Below are positions 6,199 to 15,579 of a stretch of DNA of 16,605 nt, piece by piece; within the stretch, counting starts at the first letter, position 1, and the number at the start of each line of letters is the position of its first letter. This stretch comes from Myxococcales bacterium (GTDB lineage: Bacteria; Myxococcota; Polyangia; Fen-1088). Both the position numbers and the translations under genes were made by a program. Below the pieces are notes generated by a model. That model had not been told where the DNA came from and searched no databases. It saw only the letters and a list, made by a program, of their open reading frames with translations. Location of the stretch: assembly GCA_003153875.1 (NCBI GenBank), contig PMBY01000370.1, positions 1-16,605 on the forward strand, written 5' to 3'.

Positions 6199-7412
6199 GA
6201 ATCGTGGTGGTGGTGGCCGACTCCCTGCGCGCCGACGTTCTCGGTCATGCGGGCGGCCCTTGCGCGACGCCCTTTCTCGATCGCATGGCGGTCGAGGGCA
6301 CCAGCTTCCGCAACGTTTTCACATCAGCGCCCTGGACCGTGCCCTCGATGGCCGCGCTGGTCACGGGGGCGTACCCGCACCGGCTGGGCGTGTTTCGCTG
6401 GGAGCACCCTATCCTGGCGCGCTTCCCGACGGTGTTTTCGGCAGCGGCCCAGGCTGGCTCGCGCGTGGCCAGCTTCGTGTTTCATCCGCGCTACCTGTTC
6501 TCCGCGGTGCCCGAGGCCAACGTGATGGGCTCGTCGCAGGATTTCGACGTCGTCTGCGATTTCATTCGCAACGCGCGCGAGCCCAATCTCCTGACCTTCG
6601 TGCACTACTGGGGCACGCATCTTCCCTACCTCGACCGGCCGCTCAGCGTGGGCGCGTGGGGCGACATCTGCTCGCAGGTGCTGGCGGCCGGGCGCAAGAA
6701 TCCCGCGGTGGTGCTGCCCAAGCTGCGCGGGCTCTATCACCGGGCGGTCGAGCGTTTCAGCGAACTCTTTCTGCCGCGGCTTGCTGACGCCATCGCGTGC
6801 CACGCCAGCGACGGTTTTCTCATGGTGGTGACGGCGGACCACGGCGAAACCTGGGGCGAGCGCCAGGGCCGGCCGCCCGAGACGGTCTTCGATCTGCACG
6901 GCAACGCGCTCTTCGACGAGTCGTTGCGGGTGCCGCTTTTGGCCTGGGGACCGGCCTGGTTGCACCGCGGCTGCGTGAATGGCCTGGCCCGCACGGTTGA
7001 CCTGGCACCCACCCTGGCCGAAATCCTGGGCGCCAAGGACGCACTTGCGTCCGATGGCGACGGCTTGTCGCTGGCCTCCGCCTTGAGACAGGGCACGCCG
7101 CCGATTACAGAAGAAACTCTTGCCTTTGGCTCCGACGATTTTCTCTCCACGCCGCGGCCGGCGCCGCGCTCGCCTGCCGAGCTGTGGACGGCCTTTGCCC
7201 TACGCAACCGACGCTGGAAGTACCTGTGGCAGCCGAGCGAGGCGCGCGTCTTCGACTTGCAGGCGGATCCCGGCGAGCAGCGACCCCTGCCGCGCGGCTC
7301 GGGTGAGCCAGCGCAGGGATGGCAAACTCTGGAGCAAGAACAAGCCCGCGCGTTCTGCGTGACCGAAGACGGCGCCGATGCGCGATTGCGTGCCCTCGGC
7401 TACATAGACTAA
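6195..7412 (+). CDS. Sulfatase-fold (alkaline phosphatase superfamily) hydrolase, Thr nucleophile
   Basis: Encodes 405 residues from a GTG that overlaps the upstream TGA (GTGA). GGAGG at 6177-6181 is somewhat distant, and nearby in-frame GTGs could also serve. VVVADSLRAD supplies the first metal-binding Asp (Asp9). APWTVPSMAALVTG places a Thr (about 48) where sulfatases carry the Cys/Ser that becomes formylglycine, so the CxPxR sulfatase signature is absent. TADHGETWGE gives the Asp215-His216 metal pair, and a short sulfatase-like C-terminus (FDLQADPGEQ) follows. There is no signal peptide or membrane segment, so it should act in the cytoplasm. Family members hydrolyse or transfer phosphate or sulfate esters; the substrate here is unknown. 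Translational coupling to the SPASM genes suggests it acts in the same pathway. Confidence 0.88.
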   Translation: MRIVVVVADSLRADVLGHAGGPCATPFLDRMAVEGTSFRNVFTSAPWTVPSMAALVTGAYPHRLGVFRWEHPILARFPTVFSAAAQAGSRVASFVFHPRYLFSAVPEANVMGSSQDFDVVCDFIRNAREPNLLTFVHYWGTHLPYLDRPLSVGAWGDICSQVLAAGRKNPAVVLPKLRGLYHRAVERFSELFLPRLADAIACHASDGFLMVVTADHGETWGERQGRPPETVFDLHGNALFDESLRVPLLAWGPAWLHRGCVNGLARTVDLAPTLAEILGAKDALASDGDGLSLASALRQGTPPITEETLAFGSDDFLSTPRPAPRSPAELWTAFALRNRRWKYLWQPSEARVFDLQADPGEQRPLPRGSGEPAQGWQTLEQEQARAFCVTEDGADARLRALGYID

Positions 7413-8891
<1,479 letters not shown>

Positions 8892-8894
8892 CCG

Positions 8895-11579
8895 TCACGC
8901 GCGCTTGGTCGCGCCATCGGTCAGGGCCGACTCGATCGCGACCTTGAGATCGTCCTCGACGAAGGGCTTCTGCAGAAAGCGCGTGGGCCCGTCCCCGCTG
9001 ATGCGACGTCGCACAGCCTGCTCGCTGTATCCGCTCGACAGGACAATTTTGGCCGCGGGATCGACGGCACGAAGGGCCCGCATGGTCTCCAGCCCGTCCA
9101 TCTCGGGCATGGTGAGGTCGAGCAAGACGCACCCAATCTGCGCGTGATGCTCGCCAAACACGCGCAACGCCTCCTGGCCGCTGGCCGCGGTCAGTACCGG
9201 GTAGCCCAACGCCCCCACCAGTTGCGAGACCGCCTGCAGCACCCGCGCGTTGTCGTCCACCACCAGCACCGCAGCGTTCGCGGGTCGCGCCCCCGGGCTG
9301 CTCGGGGCTGGCTCGACAGGAAGCCTGACCTCGGGGCCGGCCGCGGGCAACAGCACCGTCACGGTCGTGCCTTTGCCCACCTGGCTGGCGACGCGAATGG
9401 CCCCCTTGTGACCGCGCACGATGCCCAGCACGGCAGCCATGCCCAGCCCGCGCCCGGCGAACTTGGTGGAGAAAAACGGTTCGAACACGCGGCTGCGCGT
9501 GGCCTCGTCCATGCCGCAACCGGTGTCGGTCACCGTCAGCTCGACGTAGGTTCCCTCGGCCGCGTCGGTGGAGGCGACGAAGTCGCGCAAGCTGCTACGC
9601 TCGATGGGATGTTGGCTCAGGCTCAGGGTGATCACGCCCTCCTTGTCGCCAATGGCCTCGGAGGCATTGGTGATGAGGTTCATCACCACCTGCCGGATCT
9701 GGGTCGGATCGCCCACGATCAGCGGCACGTCGTCAGCGAAACGGAAGAGCAGCCGCACCTTGGCCGGCACCGAAACCTCCAGCATGCGGGAGATCTCCTC
9801 GACGATATTCTTGGGCGCGATGGGCTCGCTCGCAAAGCCACCGCCGCCCGAATAGGCCAGCAACTGCCGGCACAGATCCGCGGCCCGGCAGGCGATGGTG
9901 CGGATCTCGCCCAGTGGGTCTCGCGCCGGGGCGGACGCCGGCAAATCCTTGAGCGCCAGCTCGGTGTTGCCCAGCACGGCCGTGAGCAGGTTGTTGAAGT
10001 CGTGCGCAACCCCACCGGCCAGCAAACCCAGGCTCTCCAGTTTCTGTATCTGCTGCATCTGCGCATCAAGCTGGCAGCGATCTTCCTCGGCCTTCTTCTG
10101 CTCGGTAATGTCGCTGAGCATCCCCTGCTTGGAGATGCTTCCGTCGGCACGCTGAATGGGCGTGTTGACGACCTCGTACCAGCGGTGGTCTTTCGGACTT
10201 TGCATCTGCCAGCGCACGATTTCGCCCCGCTGCACCCGATCCTTCGCGCACCAGGAACACGGCTCGTCGAGACCGTGCAGCACCTCATGGCAGGACTCGC
10301 CAGTGGCATCGCGGCCTGTGCGCGCGATCAACTTGGCGTTCATGAACTCGATCTTGCGGTCGGGCGAGCAGATGTAGATCAACCCATCGAACCCTTCCAC
10401 GATGGCGCGGTAGCGCGATTCGCTGTCCTGCAAGGCCTCCTCGGCCTTCTTGCGCGCGCTGATGTCGCGCGCGGCGGCCAGGACCACGGGGCGCCCGTCA
10501 ATCACCTCGGCGCGCAGGGCCACCTCGATCCAAAAGGAGGAACCATCGTCGAAGTGCCGGCTCAGCCACTCGAAGGTCGCGGGACCCTCGCTGGCGGCAC
10601 GGCGAATCCGATCGATCGCCAGCGCGGGTTCATAGGGAGCCACGCCCGAGGCAGCGCGGCCTGGATCGCCGGCTAGCAAATCTGCGCGGGTGGTGTGATA
10701 CAGGCGGGCCGCGCTTTGGTTGGCGTCGAGAATCTGACCGGTGCGGGCGTCGTGCACCGTGATGGCGTCGCTCACGGCGTGAAACAGCGTTTGGTAGTTG
10801 CCCTCGGCGCGGATACGGCGAGCACCCAACCAGGAACCGATGACCAGGAGGAACGCAAAGATCACATACTCCTGCAGATACACGCTGCGAAGCCGGCCCG
10901 AGTCAAGCAGGGTGTCGTTGACGAAGGCCACCGCCGCGAAGCCCACCAGCCCGAGAAGCAGCCACGCACGGCCCCGCTCCCCGCGCCGCAGGAGCCGCTG
11001 ACCACACAGAGCACAGAACCCTATGGTCACCAGGTCGGTCGCGTAGGCTGGATAGGCGACCGGCGAGACCTTGCCGGCGAGCGAGGCAAGCTGTTCCCCC
11101 CAAGGGGTCTCGTGATGGACCAGCCCGGTGATCTCCGAGTAAAGAATTCCGTGATCCGAAAGAAGGTCGGCAGCGCCGAGAACGAAAAAAGCAGCGGACA
11201 GAGCGACCAGGAAGGGCCTGGGCCGAAAATCAGAGTAGAGGCCAACGAACCAGGGCACCACCATCAGGATCGAGCTGGAGAGAACACTCTGCCACTTCGC
11301 TGCGTATAGGCACGCAGGCACGTCCGCTGCGCGATACCCCGCCAGGCAGGCCAGGGCGTAGCCGCTGCCGAGCAAGCACAGAATGCCGAAGAGGGCCTTG
11401 AGCGGATCCTTGCGCCTCCTGGTCAGCGAGAGCGCATAGTTCAACCCGTTGTGGCAGAAGACCGCCGCGATCGCGATGAGCAGGATGGTCAGCGGACTCG
11501 GCACAGCGCCATCCCCGTAGAACACGAGACTGACCCAAAACTGAACTCGGACTTGTATACTCCCAGCGGGAAAAGCCAC
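8895..11579 (-). CDS. Hybrid sensor histidine kinase with two PAS domains and a receiver
   Basis: Up to 894 residues from GTG 11579 (GAGGG nearby upstream); an in-frame GTG at 11504, just before the first membrane segment, is an alternative giving 869 residues. Residues about 28-256 hold several membrane helices of a family I do not recognise. PAS domains follow at about 262-385 and 390-505. A short coiled region leads to GGVAHDFNNLLT with the phospho-accepting His526, then an ATPase domain with NLITNASEAI (N box), DTGCGMDE (G1), FEPFFSTK (F box) and GRGLGMAAV (G2). A C-terminal receiver (about 765-885) has DD near its start, Asp821 in LLDLTMPEMDG and the KPF lysine. It would sense a signal, autophosphorylate and pass phosphate to its own receiver; the final output is not in this window. 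It is translationally linked to the downstream phosphodiesterase-like gene. Confidence 0.93.
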   Translation of the reverse strand: MAFPAGSIQVRVQFWVSLVFYGDGAVPSPLTILLIAIAAVFCHNGLNYALSLTRRRKDPLKALFGILCLLGSGYALACLAGYRAADVPACLYAAKWQSVLSSSILMVVPWFVGLYSDFRPRPFLVALSAAFFVLGAADLLSDHGILYSEITGLVHHETPWGEQLASLAGKVSPVAYPAYATDLVTIGFCALCGQRLLRRGERGRAWLLLGLVGFAAVAFVNDTLLDSGRLRSVYLQEYVIFAFLLVIGSWLGARRIRAEGNYQTLFHAVSDAITVHDARTGQILDANQSAARLYHTTRADLLAGDPGRAASGVAPYEPALAIDRIRRAASEGPATFEWLSRHFDDGSSFWIEVALRAEVIDGRPVVLAAARDISARKKAEEALQDSESRYRAIVEGFDGLIYICSPDRKIEFMNAKLIARTGRDATGESCHEVLHGLDEPCSWCAKDRVQRGEIVRWQMQSPKDHRWYEVVNTPIQRADGSISKQGMLSDITEQKKAEEDRCQLDAQMQQIQKLESLGLLAGGVAHDFNNLLTAVLGNTELALKDLPASAPARDPLGEIRTIACRAADLCRQLLAYSGGGGFASEPIAPKNIVEEISRMLEVSVPAKVRLLFRFADDVPLIVGDPTQIRQVVMNLITNASEAIGDKEGVITLSLSQHPIERSSLRDFVASTDAAEGTYVELTVTDTGCGMDEATRSRVFEPFFSTKFAGRGLGMAAVLGIVRGHKGAIRVASQVGKGTTVTVLLPAAGPEVRLPVEPAPSSPGARPANAAVLVVDDNARVLQAVSQLVGALGYPVLTAASGQEALRVFGEHHAQIGCVLLDLTMPEMDGLETMRALRAVDPAAKIVLSSGYSEQAVRRRISGDGPTRFLQKPFVEDDLKVAIESALTDGATKRA

Positions 11580-11936
11580 ATAGCGGCACCCTCAAACCCC
11601 ATGCTACTCGCATTGCGTTCGCGCCGCACCTCCACCACATGTTGGCGAGAGAGGGCGGAGGATTCGGCGTCCCCGCGACCAGCGCTGGACAGACCTCGCT
11701 GACCAATCGGGCAGAGGAGCGCGGTGCGCAATCGCGGCAGAGCTCAACCACTTGCGCGCTCGTCAGCAAACGCAGCGTGGCCAAAAAGTCGACCTATCGC
11801 CGCCGTACTTGCGCTATAGTTTTGAGCGCTTCTGAAAATGGGAGCCAAATTGCATCTTGCAACCACTGCTAAAGAAACGGCGTCGCATGGATCTCTACCC
11901 GGCGAAGCTCGAACAATGTTTCCGAGGAGGCATCCG
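11580..11936. other. Divergent intergenic region between kinase and surface operon
   Basis: About 357 bases with no supported gene; it must hold the promoters of the two divergent operons. Towards the rightward operon there is a less GC-rich stretch (about 11810-11875) with TATAGT (11815-11820) as a possible -10, but no good -35 at proper spacing. Two small inverted repeats occur: GCGCT/AGCGC (11811-11815, 11825-11829), which overlaps the TATAGT, and TTGCA-TCT-TGCAA (11850-11862). Either could be an operator; both are short enough to be chance. Confidence 0.4.
11924..11930 (+). promoter_or_regulatory. Strong ribosome binding site of Gly/Thr-rich lipoprotein gene
   Basis: GAGGAGG lies 6 bases before ATG 11937. 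This, with the lipoprotein signal that starts there, decides the start over the in-frame upstream ATG at 11838. Confidence 0.8.
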
Positions 11937-13325
11937 ATGAACCGATTGACTTTGAATATCCTCTGCGTCGCGAGCTTCGCACTTGTCGCGGCATCCTGTT
12001 CCTCCGGAGGGGGATCGCCCGGGACGACCCCGGTGGCCGGCCAGTCTCCTGCCGGCCACACCAGCGCGGCTGGCGCCCCCGGCTCGGGCGGCGCGACCAG
12101 CGTGGGCGGCGCAACCGAACAGAACACCGGCGGCGCAACCGAACAGAACACCGGCGGCGCAACCCAGGCCGGTGGCAGTCCGGGCGGGACGACCAACACG
12201 GGCGGTGCGGCCGAAACGGGCGGTGTAACGTCACTGGTTGGCGGGGCCACCCAGAGTTCCACAGCCAAGACCGGCGGGACCACCAGCCCCGGCGGCGTGA
12301 CCACCGAGGGCGGCACAACCACATCGGTTGGTGGGACCACCGCCAAGAGCGGCGGGGCCACCAGCTCCGGCGGTGCGACCACCGCGGGCGGCACAACCGC
12401 CAAGAGCGGCGGAGTCACCAGCTCCGGCGGCGTCACCACGGCAGGTGGCACAACCGCCAAGAGCGGCGGCGCGACCAGTTCGGGCGGTGTGACCACCGCG
12501 GGCGGCACGACAGCCAAGACGGGCGGGGCCACCAGCTCGGGTGGCACGACCGGCGGGTCCAGCGGCTCCACCGATGTTGTTTCCTGGCTGAACGGGTATT
12601 TGTGGGTCGGAACCTGTTCAAACGGAAGTGCGACTGGGCTCGACTGCCCCCTGTTCCTGGACCCCAGCACCACATGCCCGAACCGCACCGCAACTGACTT
12701 CAACCAGCGTGGGATGTTCCGGACTGTGACACAGCAAGTGGGAGGGACGGCTGGGACCATCTACACAATCAACTTCGAGGCGCGGGGCGTCTTGGGAACC
12801 AAGTGCTACACAGGCGGGACCAAGCAGACTCCCGCGCTGAGCGCGGACCCAGAGACGAGCAACGATGGTTGGTACCTAGGCGGCCAGCCCACCGACAGCT
12901 TGTGGAATACCTACGAACTCCACGTCAGTCCGGCAGTGGCGGGGTCAGGTGCAGCCAACCCTTTGAACGCGGCCGAGGATGTGTATTTCCTAAATGCGTT
13001 CCCATACCCACCGATTACCTACGGCAACGACACATACTGTGAAGCGCACGAGACCTTCCCCATGAAATACACGGCCAGTTTCAAAGCTCCCGGCGGGGGA
13101 ACTATCAAGCTGGTTCTGCACGACTCGAACTGCCTAGGACAGATGAACTGCGGCGGCCCCGACCGACAAACCACGTGCGCCCATTCTCGTACCATCGATC
13201 TGACGGGTATGCCGCAACCGGCGACTGTGGCAACCTTCGCATCCATGCAACAGCCCTACAAGCAGACCAACGGCTTCTGGCCGCAGTGGCTCCTCTTCAG
13301 TCTCAAGAGCGTAACCAGTCAATAG
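11937..13325 (+). CDS. Gly/Thr-rich repeat surface lipoprotein
   Basis: Encodes 462 residues. Residues 1-21 form a lipoprotein signal peptide ending VAASC, with Cys21 the likely lipidated residue. Residues about 22-215 are a low-complexity linker of Gly, Thr, Ser and Ala, with a duplicated GGATEQNT block and four 19-residue units based on TTAKSGGATSSGGVTTAGG. The remaining 245 residues form a globular domain with eight cysteines (four possible disulfides), aromatic-rich, beginning near VSWLNGYLWVGTC. I do not recognise the domain; its look (WxxNFEARG, DSLWNTYEL) is that of a beta-rich, perhaps carbohydrate-binding, exported domain, but this is only an impression. The 37-base gap to the porin-like gene and good binding sites on each gene indicate an operon. 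Confidence 0.85.
   Translation: MNRLTLNILCVASFALVAASCSSGGGSPGTTPVAGQSPAGHTSAAGAPGSGGATSVGGATEQNTGGATEQNTGGATQAGGSPGGTTNTGGAAETGGVTSLVGGATQSSTAKTGGTTSPGGVTTEGGTTTSVGGTTAKSGGATSSGGATTAGGTTAKSGGVTSSGGVTTAGGTTAKSGGATSSGGVTTAGGTTAKTGGATSSGGTTGGSSGSTDVVSWLNGYLWVGTCSNGSATGLDCPLFLDPSTTCPNRTATDFNQRGMFRTVTQQVGGTAGTIYTINFEARGVLGTKCYTGGTKQTPALSADPETSNDGWYLGGQPTDSLWNTYELHVSPAVAGSGAANPLNAAEDVYFLNAFPYPPITYGNDTYCEAHETFPMKYTASFKAPGGGTIKLVLHDSNCLGQMNCGGPDRQTTCAHSRTIDLTGMPQPATVATFASMQQPYKQTNGFWPQWLLFSLKSVTSQ
12105..12152 (+). repeat. Exact 24-bp tandem duplication in lipoprotein linker
   Basis: Two identical 24-base copies (12105-12128 and 12129-12152) encode GGATEQNT twice. The identity suggests a recent in-frame duplication. 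Confidence 0.9.
12336..12563 (+). repeat. 57-bp tandem repeats in lipoprotein linker
   Basis: Units start at 12336, 12393, 12450 and 12507; each encodes 19 residues, beginning TTAKSGG or TTAKTGG. The last unit is degenerate at its end. Differences among units are mostly silent or Ala/Val swaps. Confidence 0.85.
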
Positions 13326-13362
13326 TCGTCGCCCTCCGCCCCCCCAGCCGCAGGAGAGATCC

Positions 13363-14718
13363 GTGAGAACACAGTGGTCGTCTGAGAAACGGTTTGTCGT
13401 CCTCTGTTCATTCGTCCTGATTCTATCGCTCTCTGCACGAGAGGCAGCCGCTGAAAAGGTGTTGGGCCACGACAGCGACTGGACGGTATTTACCGATGGT
13501 CGAGTGGCTGCCTTTCTCGACTATATCCATGCCGACGGCTACCCGACGGCCCCGGTGGACGCCAATGGAGCCCCTTTGTACGACATAAGAGGTGGAGGCA
13601 TGCTCGCGGATGCCGAGAAGCCTCTGCAGGCGTCGGGGGCCACCGGTCAAGCGCCGCGGGGAACCATCGAGCGCCTACGCATTCGCAGCGGTTTCATAGG
13701 AAATACGTTGGGATTTGGCGTGAGAGGCCCGGTTACGGCGAATACTACAGTGAAGGGCTACATTCAGCTCTGGGCCTGGGTCGAAAACGAGGGTGAGCAG
13801 AAGGGCGTTGTCACCTGGCCGGATGTCAGACAGGGCTACATCAAGCTTGAGGGTTGGTGGGGTAGCGTGCTCGTGGGTCGAGGGAGGGGGCTATTCTCAC
13901 GTGGCGCCACCGATATCGATTCTCTCTACGGCCACGGATTCGGCGTTGGCTATCCCGGTGCGGTGGATTCGAGCCCCGGCGGTTTTGCGCAAGGCCACGT
14001 TGGATTCGGCGTTCTGGGGAGCGGTTTTGCCACTGGCATCGTCTACGGAACGCCGACGCTGGGGGGATTCCAGCTCAACCTCGGGGCCTTCGACGCCGTC
14101 CGCCTTCAGGGCGCCTGGACGCGAACAAAGTGGCCGCGGGGAGAGAGTGAAATCACCTTTGAACGGCCCATTCGGCAGCTCGGAAAATTCGTCATTTTCG
14201 CCAACGGGGCCTATCAGAGGGAGTACCAGGGCGGATATCCAGACTCGATAAACACCTCGGCGATAGGGTTCGGATATGGCGGCCGTCTCGAACTCGGTCC
14301 TGTTCGCTTCGGCGCCGCCGGTCACTATGGCCACGGCCTCGGGCTGAACTACGCCCTGGAGCAGAGCGACGCTGCACTCAGCACGGCGGGCAAGTTGCGC
14401 TGGTTCGATGGATACTACGCGCAGGCAATGGTCGTCATACGCAAGGTGGACGTCTCAGCCGGTTGGGGTATCACACGCGTGTTCCTGAACCCCGACGACC
14501 AGATTCCCTATGTCATCAAGACAATCAACCCGACCGGAACCTCAAGTGCTCCTCCCGACGTAATCAAATACCAGCAAGGCATCTCCTGCGGCGCCGTCTA
14601 TCACATCAAGCCCTGGCTTCACATCGACGTGGATCTGTTCCGTGCCAATTTTAGGTGGTACCAGGGCGACACACAGGTCGCCTACATCGCCAACAGCGGC
14701 ATGATCTTCACCTGGTGA
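13363..14718 (+). CDS. Porin-like outer-membrane beta-barrel protein
   Basis: Encodes 451 residues from GTG 13363, with AGGAGA 5 bases upstream. Residues 1-30 look like a signal peptide with a cut near REAAA before EKVLG. The mature protein alternates polar and hydrophobic residues in many strand-like stretches, is rich in Gly, Tyr, Phe and Trp, and ends in IFTW. A terminal aromatic residue is typical of barrels inserted by the BAM machinery. Segments such as VLVGRGRGLFSRGATDID and the strand-turn pattern resemble porins by style, but I cannot name a substrate or subfamily. It lies between two lipoprotein genes in one likely operon, so it may form a surface complex with them or serve as an uptake channel for the same nutrient. 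Confidence 0.8.
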   Translation: MRTQWSSEKRFVVLCSFVLILSLSAREAAAEKVLGHDSDWTVFTDGRVAAFLDYIHADGYPTAPVDANGAPLYDIRGGGMLADAEKPLQASGATGQAPRGTIERLRIRSGFIGNTLGFGVRGPVTANTTVKGYIQLWAWVENEGEQKGVVTWPDVRQGYIKLEGWWGSVLVGRGRGLFSRGATDIDSLYGHGFGVGYPGAVDSSPGGFAQGHVGFGVLGSGFATGIVYGTPTLGGFQLNLGAFDAVRLQGAWTRTKWPRGESEITFERPIRQLGKFVIFANGAYQREYQGGYPDSINTSAIGFGYGGRLELGPVRFGAAGHYGHGLGLNYALEQSDAALSTAGKLRWFDGYYAQAMVVIRKVDVSAGWGITRVFLNPDDQIPYVIKTINPTGTSSAPPDVIKYQQGISCGAVYHIKPWLHIDVDLFRANFRWYQGDTQVAYIANSGMIFTW

Positions 14719-14772
14719 TCGGCTCGCACCATGATGCCTGCACGAACCATTAGCCATTCTGCGAGGAAAACC

Positions 14773-15072
14773 ATGAAAGTTTCTCGTGTTGTGTTGAGTT
14801 TCGTACTGTTGGCCTGCTCCGTCCTGAGCTTCTCCTGCGGGTCTGACAGCGATTGCCAATCCACCGGCCTTGCCTGCGCAAAAACCGGAACGATCGTATG
14901 GGCCTGCTGTGATGTCGGCCACACCATTGGAGACATCAGCCAGGGCCAGTGCAAGTACGTTTCTGATGATCCGGCCCATCCTCAGGGCACTCCGCAGACC
15001 TATCAGTGTGAAGGCGTCGACTGCGGAAAAGCAGAACAGGCCATGACTGCCTTCTGCGCAGCGTCTCCGTAG
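14773..15072 (+). CDS. Small cysteine-rich lipoprotein
   Basis: Encodes 99 residues. ATG 14773 was preferred over an in-frame start at 14731 because GCGAGG lies about 6-8 bases upstream and a clean lipoprotein signal begins there: basic start, hydrophobic core, LSFSC with Cys22 lipidated. The mature 78 residues contain eight more cysteines (including WACC and CEGVDC), enough for four disulfides. No known family recognised. It follows the porin-like gene by 54 bases on the same strand, so it is probably the last gene of that operon. Confidence 0.75.
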   Translation: MKVSRVVLSFVLLACSVLSFSCGSDSDCQSTGLACAKTGTIVWACCDVGHTIGDISQGQCKYVSDDPAHPQGTPQTYQCEGVDCGKAEQAMTAFCAASP

Positions 15073-15579
15073 CAGACTATCGCCATCCAGCCACCGTCGA
15101 CCGCCAGCATCAACCTGCGGCAGCGGACAGTCACCGTGCTCAGCGTGCTGCGCGGTTGATCTGCGAGCGAAACCCCAGCAAAAGGCGTGCTCGGGTGGCG
15201 CAGACGCAACCCTGGGTCGAGCACTCAGTACCCAAGGTCACTGGCAGAACGAATACCAGAACCTTCGGACACACGAACCGTGGGCCTGTCATCGCTGGGA
15301 TTCTCGGCTGTGGGTTGGGGAAGTTGTGTGAAGAATCGACAAAAGAAGAACACGTTCGCCACGGCAGCTTCATCACGCAGACAAGCCGTGCATGCGCGTG
15401 GTGTCGGTCTGGCAGTACCCGCTGCGTTCCTTGTCCCATGCGCTGCAAGAAGGCCATGCAGAAGACCATGCCCACGAGCCCTCAGCGAGTCAAGAGTCAC
15501 AAACGAGACGAAGGGACAGGAAGGACCGGCACCAACTTTCTGTTCCTTGCGGTCGGGACTTCGGTGATAATTCCCGCCC
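15073..15579. other. 507-base spacer without a recognised gene
   Basis: Open frames here on both strands give Arg/His/Cys-rich, low-quality translations with no signal peptide or motif, so I call none. One inverted repeat is visible: GTGCTCG (15187-15193) and CGAGCAC (15218-15224), with a smaller GGGT/ACCC pair inside it; it has no T-run. GATAAT at 15566-15571 could be a -10 element, but it is only 8 bases from the proposed start of the next gene and lacks a convincing -35. The spacer may hold the promoter of the next gene or an eroded gene. Confidence 0.45.
15187..15224. repeat. Inverted repeat downstream of the surface operon
   Basis: Seven-base perfect arms GTGCTCG and CGAGCAC enclose 24 bases that can themselves pair through GGGT/ACCC. 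It lies about 115 bases after the small lipoprotein stop. It could be a weak terminator or a regulator site; chance is not excluded. Confidence 0.25.

Noticed and set aside
4091..7412. Anaerobic sulfatase maturation pair (anSME with sulfatase)
   Set aside because: The sulfatase-like protein has Thr at the nucleophile position and no C/S-x-P-x-R motif, and two SPASM enzymes plus two precursor proteins are not explained by it.
11230..11784. Minus-strand frame of 184 codons overlapping the kinase start
   Set aside because: It overlaps the membrane segments of the kinase in another frame, is Arg/Cys-rich, and shows no ribosome binding site or recognisable domain.
12336..12563. CRISPR-like array
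   Set aside because: The 57-base units are contiguous, have no unique spacers, and stay in frame within a lipoprotein gene.
11744..12760. Minus-strand open frame with Pro/Val repeats (PPELVAPP-like)
   Set aside because: It is the antisense of the Gly/Thr repeat region. The plus strand has a strong ribosome binding site, a lipoprotein signal and a Cys-containing domain.
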